Shown here: positions 19,716-26,464 of the stretch, one piece after another
Position numbering within the stretch: position 1 is the stretch's first letter
Layout: each line of letters starts with the position of its first letter
From: Paraperlucidibaca sp.
GTDB taxonomy: Bacteria; Pseudomonadota; Gammaproteobacteria; Pseudomonadales; Moraxellaceae
DNA length: 54,976 nucleotides
Direction: 5' to 3'
Assembly (NCBI GenBank): GCA_018066805.1
Contig: JAGPVX010000021.1
Coordinates: 1-54,976 of the forward strand
Notes under the pieces: model-generated
Database searches by the model: none
What the model saw: the letters and a program-made list of their open reading frames with translations, nothing else
Told to the model about the DNA's origin: nothing
Position numbers and translations under genes: made by a program

Positions 19716-21122
19716 ATGAGCGATCGTTATATTGATTTTGTGAACTCCCCTTTTGGCCAATTAGTGGCTAAAAACCTTGGCCTACCGAACCCAATGCCGC
19801 TGGATCGTTTTGATGCCAACGCGCCAGTGGTAAAAGGCACGGTATTGTTGGGTGCTGCAAATGGCGGCGACTTGACTGATGCGATTGCTAAAGTACTAAG
19901 CAATATCAACGCAGAAACTCTCGCCTTTTCCGATAGCGGTGTGCAAGAAGCCGCTGCCAGCGTTGGCCTTAATGCTCAAGCCTATGCGCCAAGCGCCGAA
20001 GACACGCAGAAATTTAAAGCCTTGGTGTTTGATGCTTCAGGTATTAAAACTAGCGCTGAACTAAAAGCACTGCACAGCTTCTTCGGCCCAGTCATTCGCA
20101 AAATGAGCGGCTCAGGTCGCATCATTGTTATCGGCCGCACACCTGAATTGCTCGACGACGCCAAATACACCACGGCTCAGCGCGCACTCGAAGGCTTCAC
20201 GCGCGCCATCGGCAAAGAAGTGAAAAAAGGCTGCACCGCACAGTTGGTCTATGTTGCACCAGGTGCCGATGCCAACTTGGAATCGACACTGCGCTTCTTT
20301 ATCTCGCCAAAATCAGCTTATGTTTCTGGCCAAGTGGTGCGCGTGCAAGCCACTGCCATCGTCGGTGAAACACCAAACTGGGCACAACCACTGAGCGGCA
20401 AAGTAGCTTTGGTCACTGGCGCTTCACGCGGCATTGGTGAAGCCATTGCGCAAACTTTGGCGCGCGACGGTGCACACGTTATTTGCCTCGATGTGCCACA
20501 GCAAGAAGCCGACTTGCAGCGTGTAGCCGCTAGCATCAATGGTTCCGTACTCGCGCTGGACATCACTGCTGCTGATGCGCCGAAAGCTATCGCTGCGCAT
20601 TGCAAAAAAGCCCACAAAGGCTTGGACATCATCGTGCATAACGCCGGTGTGACTCGTGACAAAACCTTGGCCAATATGAAAGATCAGCTCTGGAATATGG
20701 TCATCGACATCAACTTATCGTCGGAAGAACGCATCAACGACGAATTGATTGCGAAGAAAATCTTGCGTGCCAATGGCCGTGTCATTTGCGTGTCATCGAT
20801 TTCCGGCATCGCCGGCAATATGGGTCAGAGCAACTACGCAACGTCGAAAGCCGGCGTGATTGGCATGGTTAACAGCATGCAACCGCTGCTGGAAAGCAAA
20901 GGCGTGACCATCAATGCCGTGGCTCCAGGCTTTATTGAAACGCAAATGACTGCGGCTATTCCATTCGCCATCCGCGAAGCTGGTCGTCGCATGAACTCGA
21001 TGTCGCAAGGCGGTCTGCCAGTCGACGTTGCTGAAGCCATTGCATGGTATGCCAGCCCCGCCTCGAACGGCGTCAACGGCAATATCGTCCGCGTTTGCGG
21101 CCAAAGCCTGATCGGCGCTTAA
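19716..21122 (+). CDS. Long 3-oxoacyl-(ACP/CoA) reductase, FabG4-type SDR
   Basis: Short-chain dehydrogenase of the high-molecular-weight FabG type: 468 residues, with a degenerate N-terminal domain (about 1-220) before the active SDR domain. The active part has the cofactor loop TGASRGIG (234-241), HNAGV (308-312), Ser360/361 in CVSSISG and the catalytic pair Tyr374/Lys378 in YATSK. The ATG at 19716 has GAGGAA seven bases upstream; the 26 preceding in-frame codons are rejected. Mycobacterial FabG4, the best-known relative, reduces CoA thioesters with NADH. The MaoC gene follows after 11 bp. Confidence 0.92.
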   Translation: MSDRYIDFVNSPFGQLVAKNLGLPNPMPLDRFDANAPVVKGTVLLGAANGGDLTDAIAKVLSNINAETLAFSDSGVQEAAASVGLNAQAYAPSAEDTQKFKALVFDASGIKTSAELKALHSFFGPVIRKMSGSGRIIVIGRTPELLDDAKYTTAQRALEGFTRAIGKEVKKGCTAQLVYVAPGADANLESTLRFFISPKSAYVSGQVVRVQATAIVGETPNWAQPLSGKVALVTGASRGIGEAIAQTLARDGAHVICLDVPQQEADLQRVAASINGSVLALDITAADAPKAIAAHCKKAHKGLDIIVHNAGVTRDKTLANMKDQLWNMVIDINLSSEERINDELIAKKILRANGRVICVSSISGIAGNMGQSNYATSKAGVIGMVNSMQPLLESKGVTINAVAPGFIETQMTAAIPFAIREAGRRMNSMSQGGLPVDVAEAIAWYASPASNGVNGNIVRVCGQSLIGA

Positions 21123-21133
21123 GGGTTAGAGTC

Positions 21134-22255
21134 ATGTCTGCTATTGAAATGAAGGATGCGCCAAGTGCCTTAGGTTTTTACGCCAAGGCCGTGCTCAACG
21201 GCTTTAGCGCTAAAGGCGGCGCACTGCCAACGCTCACCGTGAATCAGCGCGATGTGCGCATCGACCGTGCGCATTTGACCGAATACAACCGTGTCTGCGG
21301 TTTCGCGGTACGCGACACCCTGCCATCGACCTATTTGCATGTGCTCACGTTCGACCTGCAAATGCGCGTGATGACCGACAAGGCCTTCCCATTTGCACTG
21401 CTTGGCCTCGTGCACATCAGCAATGACATCACTCAGCTGCGCCCTGTGCGCGCCGATGAAGTGCTGCGCTTCACCACAACAGCCACCAACTTGCAGCCGC
21501 ATGACAAAGGCGTGACCTTTGACCTGCTTAGCAAAGCTTTTGTTGGCGATGAGCATGTCTGGACTGGCGTTAGCACTTATTTACGCCGCCAAGCAGTGGC
21601 CAAAGACTCAGGCAGCACGAAGCGTCCAAGCACGGCGGAAGCTCGCGCCTTAGTGAAAGCGAAAAAAGTCGGTTCGGCGAATGCCTATTGGCAAGTTCCA
21701 GCCGATATTGGCCGTCGTTATGGCGCTATCTCGGGCGATCGCAACCCCATCCATATGTATGCGGTAACCGCAAAGTTACTGGGCTTCCCGCAAGCTATTG
21801 CGCATGGCATGTGGACAAAAGCCGCAGCTTTGGCGGCGATGGAGTCGATTTTACCCAAAGCTTATACGGTGAGCGTGCAGTTTAAGCTGCCCGTGTTATT
21901 GCCGGCGAAAGTCGCATTTAGCAATGAGCTCGGTGCAACGAAAACTTCGTTTACGGTGGCGGATGCGCGTAAAGGCAAGCCACACTTGGCCGGCACGATT
22001 ACTGATTTAGCACCGGCTAAAGCTCAGCCCAAGGCTGCGCCGGCAGTGAAAACTGCACCTAAGGCAGCTCCTAAGGCAGCTGTTAAAGCTGAGGCAAAAC
22101 CTGAAGTAAAAGCGGCACCGAAGACTGCGGCTAAGCCAAAGCCACCAGCTAAAGCGGCTCCAGCTGCAAAGCCTGCGGCTACGACTAAACCAAAGCCTGC
22201 CAGCAAAGCTGCTGTGAAACCAGCCATTAAGCCAAAGGCAAAACCTAAGGCTTAA
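21134..22255 (+). CDS. MaoC-family hydratase with Lys/Ala/Pro-rich C-terminal tail
   Basis: Predicted (R)-specific enoyl/3-hydroxyacyl thioester dehydratase with two hot-dog halves, similar to mycobacterial HtdX. The hydratase-2 motif YGAISGDRNPIH lies at 196-207 (Asp202, His207), followed by GFPQAIAHGMW. From residue 293 to the end (373) the protein is an 81-residue tail of almost only Ala, Lys and Pro (21 Lys, two Glu), like histone H1, AlgP or PhaF tails. The tail is not part of the MaoC fold. The start at 21134 follows AAGGG. Its last 11 bp overlap the 3' end of the convergent ABC gene. Confidence 0.88.
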   Translation: MSAIEMKDAPSALGFYAKAVLNGFSAKGGALPTLTVNQRDVRIDRAHLTEYNRVCGFAVRDTLPSTYLHVLTFDLQMRVMTDKAFPFALLGLVHISNDITQLRPVRADEVLRFTTTATNLQPHDKGVTFDLLSKAFVGDEHVWTGVSTYLRRQAVAKDSGSTKRPSTAEARALVKAKKVGSANAYWQVPADIGRRYGAISGDRNPIHMYAVTAKLLGFPQAIAHGMWTKAAALAAMESILPKAYTVSVQFKLPVLLPAKVAFSNELGATKTSFTVADARKGKPHLAGTITDLAPAKAQPKAAPAVKTAPKAAPKAAVKAEAKPEVKAAPKTAAKPKPPAKAAPAAKPAATTKPKPASKAAVKPAIKPKAKPKA

Positions 22256-23042
22256 GCGGTACCAACCAGCCGTGTGCATACTCGGGGTGGCTCAAGCGCG
22301 TTAAACGCAGCGCGAAAGCCGCCTCGAGCGCCGCCACATAGCCATCAGCGCTAACTTCTCCTGCCCATAGCACCTCGCCCTGCCCCATCACTAACGCATG
22401 CGTGGCGAAAGCGAACGGCGCATTCATATCATGCACGCTCGCCAATACCGTGGCGCCACTCGCGGTCATCTGCGCACAGGCGTGAAATACCGTTTGCTGA
22501 TGTGGCCAATCTAAGGCCGCCAAAGGCTCATCGAGCAGCCATAGACGCGGCTCACTTGGCTCAGCCAAAGCCAACTGCAAGGCCGAGCGCGCTAGCATCA
22601 CGCGCTGCTGCTCACCACCCGATAATGTTGGCCAGCGCCGCTCTAATAGCTGCGTAATATCCCAGGTTTGCACAATGTCATCGAGGCAATGCGCCAAGCG
22701 CGGATGCGAGCCGCCCCAAGGGTAAGCCGCCATTTGCACAATTGCCGCCACCGACAGCGCTGCCATCAAGCCATGATGCTGCGGCAAAACACTACGTTGC
22801 TGCGCCCAACGCCGACTATTCCAACTTGGCAAGGCCTGGCCATGCCACTCAGCACAGACATTGGCCGCGCCCTGCTCACTGTCTATGCCGCTAATATGGC
22901 GCAATAACGTCGACTTGCCGGCACCATTGGGGCCTAAAATCGCCCAGCATTGCTGTGGCAAAAAGCTCAGTTCCGGCAGCGCTAGCACCGGCGTGTTATT
23001 GGCGGCAAAAAGCGTTTGCTGCGATAGCTTCAGGCCGCTCAT
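22245..23042 (-). CDS. FecCD-associated ABC transporter ATPase (heme/siderophore/B12 type)
   Basis: ATPase of an importer for heme, ferric siderophore or cobalamin. With the ATG at 23042 it has 265 residues: Walker A GPNGAGKST (37-45), signature LSGGEQQR (140-147), Walker B LWLLDEP (167-173) and switch His204. The segment RRWAQQRSVLPQH resembles HmuV more than BtuD, so heme is the better guess. The start overlaps the permease stop (ATGA), so the two are translationally coupled. A longer frame reaching back through the permease gene is an artefact. No binding protein, TonB receptor or heme-degrading gene adjoins. Confidence 0.88.
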   Translation of the reverse strand: MSGLKLSQQTLFAANNTPVLALPELSFLPQQCWAILGPNGAGKSTLLRHISGIDSEQGAANVCAEWHGQALPSWNSRRWAQQRSVLPQHHGLMAALSVAAIVQMAAYPWGGSHPRLAHCLDDIVQTWDITQLLERRWPTLSGGEQQRVMLARSALQLALAEPSEPRLWLLDEPLAALDWPHQQTVFHACAQMTASGATVLASVHDMNAPFAFATHALVMGQGEVLWAGEVSADGYVAALEAAFALRLTRLSHPEYAHGWLVPLKP

Positions 23043-23992
23043 CGCTGCCACCGCTGACGCAAAATAATCAGGAAGAATGGTGCGCCAAAGAGCGCAGTTA
23101 GTATGCCGACGGGCAACTCCAGCGGCGCCATCAAAGTGCGCGCCAAGGTGTCGGCGAAGATCGCCAGTGCACCGCCCACGAGCAAGGTTGCTGGCATCAG
23201 CTGGCGATGCATGGAACCGACAAGACGACTGGCAATATGCGGTGCCATCAAGCCGATAAAGGCAATGCTGCCAGTTTGCGCCACGGCCATCGCCACCACG
23301 GCGGCGCTCGCCCAAATCACTTGGCGACGAAAGCGCCGCACATTCAAACCTAAATGCCCAGCCTCGCGCTCGCCCAAGAGCCAAATATCGAAGCTGGTGC
23401 AGCGCTTTATCCCCCAACCGAGAAGCACCAGCAAGAGCACCGCATTGGCCGCTAGCCATGGCCATTCGGCATTGGCAAAGCTGCCCATAAGCCAAAAACT
23501 ACCAGCTCGAAGGCCGCTGTCGGGAGCCAAAATTAGCAGCAGCTGAGTGGCAGCTGAGAGCACGGCATTGAGTGCGATACCAACCAATAGCAAAGCTTCC
23601 GCTTGTAACTGATAGCGCCGAGCCATCGCTAACACCGTTAATAGCGACAATGCAGCGCCTACGCAGGCGGCAAATGGCAAAACCAAGGCATAGGTCGTGC
23701 CTAGCAATAAGCTCAGAACGGCGGCCAAGCTCGCACCGGCACTAACGCCGAGTAAGCCAGGCTCAACCAAGGCATGGCGAAAGAGTGTTTGCAGCCATAA
23801 GCCTGCCACCGCCAAACCAGCGCCGGCCATAAACGCCAAGAGCACCCGAGGAAAACGTAGCTGCCAAAAAATCTCGGCACCTAAATCGCCATTGGGCAAA
23901 TCGTATGCCAAGGCCATTGCCAATAAGGCCGCAACAGCACTTGCTAGCGCGAACTTGCCTAATGGCGAAGAATAAGACAGAGAAAATGCCAT
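23039..23992 (-). CDS. FecCD-family ABC transporter permease
   Basis: Inner-membrane permease of the BtuC/FhuB/HmuU family, partner of the ATPase gene it overlaps by 4 bp. It has 317 residues and about nine to ten hydrophobic segments. Family motifs: FRLPR-like LRFPRVLLAFMAGAGLAVAG (44-63), GLLGVSAGAS, SFWLMGSFANAEWPWL, GSIAFIGLMAPHIASRL (with the conserved Gly before the coupling helix), and the C-terminal ELPVGILTALFGAPFFLIIL. Substrate is unknown; heme, siderophore and vitamin B12 all remain possible. The 158-bp upstream region is too short and lacks the shape of a cobalamin riboswitch. Confidence 0.88.
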   Translation of the reverse strand: MAFSLSYSSPLGKFALASAVAALLAMALAYDLPNGDLGAEIFWQLRFPRVLLAFMAGAGLAVAGLWLQTLFRHALVEPGLLGVSAGASLAAVLSLLLGTTYALVLPFAACVGAALSLLTVLAMARRYQLQAEALLLVGIALNAVLSAATQLLLILAPDSGLRAGSFWLMGSFANAEWPWLAANAVLLLVLLGWGIKRCTSFDIWLLGEREAGHLGLNVRRFRRQVIWASAAVVAMAVAQTGSIAFIGLMAPHIASRLVGSMHRQLMPATLLVGGALAIFADTLARTLMAPLELPVGILTALFGAPFFLIILRQRWQR

Positions 23993-24054
23993 GGGCTAGT
24001 GAGTCAAACCGCAAAAAAGAAGACGACAAGCATAGGGTGTGAGTAACAAACGGT

Positions 24055-24121
24055 CTACTCTCGTGCTACACAGTTTGCCTAGAGAAAATATTGCCTCGGC
24101 CGATCTCTAAGTAGAGAGTAG
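24055..24121. promoter_or_regulatory. Inverted repeats between the permease and patatin genes
   Basis: CTACTCTC (24055-24062) is the exact reverse complement of GAGAGTAG (24114-24121), 51 bp apart. A shorter dyad, TCTCT-AAGT-AGAGA, lies at 24104-24117. They fill the divergent promoter region and could be a paired operator or a leader structure. Confidence 0.3.
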
Positions 24122-24150
24122 AAAAAGCTACATGACCCGCGGAGGGCATC

Positions 24151-25344
24151 ATGGATAAGTCGAACACTACAAGCAAAAACACCGCCTTAGTACTTTCTGG
24201 CGGCGGTGCGCGAGCGGCTTACCAAGTCGGTGCTCTACAAGCTATTGCCGAAATGATGCCTGATCATTGCGGCAGTCCCTTCCCAATTATTTGCGGCACT
24301 TCTGCTGGCGCGCTCAACGCCACGAGCTTAGCCATGCACGCCGCCTGCTTCCAAGAAGGTGTAAATGCGCTACGCGAAGTCTGGGCCGGCTTTCACAGCG
24401 CTCAGGTCTATCGCACCGACTGGCCGGGTGTGCTCGGCGGCGCCTTTCGCTGGCTCTGCAACTTAGCATTTGGTTGGTTTAACCGCGGCACGCCAGTCTC
24501 ACTGCTCGACAACTCACCTTTGCGCCATCTGCTCAGCGAAGCCATAGACCTCAGTCGCCTACCCGCCGCCATCCAAGCAGGTCACTTAAGGGCGCTCTGC
24601 ATTACTGCCTGTAGCTACACACGCGGCGATTCAGTGAGCTTTTTCCAAGGTGCCAGTGATTTAGATAACTGGTCGCGTGCTCGGCGGCGCGGCGTGCGCT
24701 GCGACCTAAGCGTTGAGCATTTAATGGCCTCAAGCTCGATTCCCATGCTATTTCCTGCGGTAAAACTCGATCAGGAATACTACGGCGATGGCGCATTACG
24801 TCAACTCGCGCCCATCAGTCCCGCGCTGCACTTAGGCGCAGATAAAATTTTGGTGATTGGTTCTGGCATGCAAAGCCCTGAGCCAAAACGCTTTAAGCGC
24901 AGTGGCTATCCTAGCCTCGCTGAGATCATCGGGCACATCATGAGCAGCTCGTTTACCGATAGCTTAGAGATGGATATTGAGCGCTTACATCGTATCAATA
25001 ACACCGTAAAACAGCTGCCCGCCGAAGCCACCACCAGCTTACGGCCAGTGGATTATTTGGTGTTAAGCCCTGAGCTTGCCAGTATCGAAGAGCTCGCCAG
25101 CCAATACGCCAGTTCCTTGCCACCGGCTATTCGCAGCTTTGTGCGCGGCGCGGGTGTGACTAAGCGCGGCGGCTCCAACGTGTTGAGTTATCTACTTTTT
25201 GAAACCGACTATACGCAGGCGTTAATGGCCTTGGGCTACCGTGAAACGCGGGCGCGTGAAGTCGAGCTGCGTGAGTTTCTACGCCCTGCCGATGCACCAC
25301 CAAGCAACGTCTACAACTTACGTCGCGATAGCCAGCGCAATTGA
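24151..25344 (+). CDS. Patatin-like phospholipase
   Basis: Acyl hydrolase with a Ser-Asp dyad, probably acting on phospholipids or lipid droplets. The 397-residue protein begins the domain with LVLSGGGARAAYQVGAL (oxyanion glycines 17-19), then GTSAG with Ser51, and the Asp213 of YGDGA. Residues 100-110 are hydrophobic but too short to call a membrane span with confidence. The C-terminal 160 residues lack known motifs. The start has GGAGG upstream. It forms a single unit with no secretion signal and is not next to a type III or VI cluster, so an intracellular housekeeping role is more likely than an effector role. Confidence 0.87.
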   Translation: MDKSNTTSKNTALVLSGGGARAAYQVGALQAIAEMMPDHCGSPFPIICGTSAGALNATSLAMHAACFQEGVNALREVWAGFHSAQVYRTDWPGVLGGAFRWLCNLAFGWFNRGTPVSLLDNSPLRHLLSEAIDLSRLPAAIQAGHLRALCITACSYTRGDSVSFFQGASDLDNWSRARRRGVRCDLSVEHLMASSSIPMLFPAVKLDQEYYGDGALRQLAPISPALHLGADKILVIGSGMQSPEPKRFKRSGYPSLAEIIGHIMSSSFTDSLEMDIERLHRINNTVKQLPAEATTSLRPVDYLVLSPELASIEELASQYASSLPPAIRSFVRGAGVTKRGGSNVLSYLLFETDYTQALMALGYRETRAREVELREFLRPADAPPSNVYNLRRDSQRN

Positions 25345-25414
25345 AAAAGCGAACTTTACTTGGCTTGCCCGCGCAGCCGAATGAAGCCGCTGCTTTCGTG
25401 GCGGGCTAAGCACA

Positions 25415-26314
25415 TTAGGCAATCGGTGGTGAACTCTCCGCATTTTTCGGCCTAGGCGCGCGGCGGCGTTGTAGGCCTTCTTGCGCCGTTGAGGCTACCA
25501 AGCGGCCATCGCGGGTGTAAATCAAACCACGATTCATGCCCTTGGCTGCAGAGGCTGATGGCGCATCCATATGGTAATAAAGCCATTCATCCATGCGCGC
25601 TTCACGGTGAAACCACATGGCGTGATCGATGCTTGCGCATTGCATATCTGGCTGCATGAAATGCGCGCCATGCGGCAACATAGCTGTGCCCATCAAGGCA
25701 AAGTCTGATGAAAATGCCAACATGCATTGGTGCAGAAATGGGTCGTCGGGTAAGGTCATTTGCGCCTTCATCCAATGCCCGCGCATTGGCTCTTTTGGCT
25801 GTGCATCAAACGGGTTAACAGGATCAATTGGGCGCAACTCAATCGGGCGCTCCAGTTCTAACCACGCGCGATGCTTTTCCGGCACATAGGGCGCAATCAT
25901 GCGGCGCAGATCAAGCTCGCTAGTAAAGGCCTCAGGCCCTTCGACATCGGGCATAGGGAATTGATGATCAAAACCAGCCTCTTCGGTGGCAAACGAGGCC
26001 ATCATGGTGAAAATAATTTCACCAAACTGAATGGCCTTCACCGTGCGTGTGGTGAAGCTACGGCCATCACGCACACGTTCAACTGAGTAGACGATGGGTG
26101 ACTTAGGGTTGCCGGGGCGGAGAAAGTAAGCGTGCAGCGAGTGCGCCAACAGGTTGTTTTCCACCGTGCGGCCAGCAGCCATTAGCGCCTGGCCTAAGAC
26201 TTGGCCGCCAAAGACATTGTGGCCAAAGTAGTCGTGACTGCGGCCACGAAACAGGTTCACTTCTAAGTTTTCTAAGTCCAGCAGCGATAACAACTCTTCC
26301 ATTACAACAGACAT
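25415..26314 (-). CDS. tesB: Acyl-CoA thioesterase II
   Basis: Hydrolyses medium- and long-chain acyl-CoA to free fatty acids. The 299-residue double hot-dog protein aligns in number with E. coli TesB: Asp204 (SSDF), Gln278 (TAQEG) and position 228, here Ser instead of Thr (CASID). Conserved motifs FGGQVLGQAL and FLRPGNPKSPI are present. The ATG at 26314 has GGAG six bases upstream; a second ATG four codons later is less likely. It is divergent from plsB, so acyl-CoA use and hydrolysis are controlled from one 150-bp region. Confidence 0.94.
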   Translation of the reverse strand: MSVVMEELLSLLDLENLEVNLFRGRSHDYFGHNVFGGQVLGQALMAAGRTVENNLLAHSLHAYFLRPGNPKSPIVYSVERVRDGRSFTTRTVKAIQFGEIIFTMMASFATEEAGFDHQFPMPDVEGPEAFTSELDLRRMIAPYVPEKHRAWLELERPIELRPIDPVNPFDAQPKEPMRGHWMKAQMTLPDDPFLHQCMLAFSSDFALMGTAMLPHGAHFMQPDMQCASIDHAMWFHREARMDEWLYYHMDAPSASAAKGMNRGLIYTRDGRLVASTAQEGLQRRRAPRPKNAESSPPIA

Positions 26315-26464
26315 TGCTTACTCCTTCGGTCGGTTCCACGCCACAATTTCGACAAAATGATAATTGCCGTGCGTGCGTTTGTTCGGCTTTTGTTACACTC
26401 AGGCTCGATTTTAACGCGTCACTGCTTTATTTAGACGCTAGCTTTTGTACAGGATGCCTGCATT

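Noticed and set aside
23043-23495. Extension of the ABC ATPase frame through the permease gene
   Set aside because: The frame is out of phase with the well-supported permease, and the protein before MSGLKLSQQ has no ABC features.
23993-24150. Possible cobalamin riboswitch upstream of the permease
   Set aside because: The 158-bp gap is too short for the full element and I see no B12-box-like sequence.
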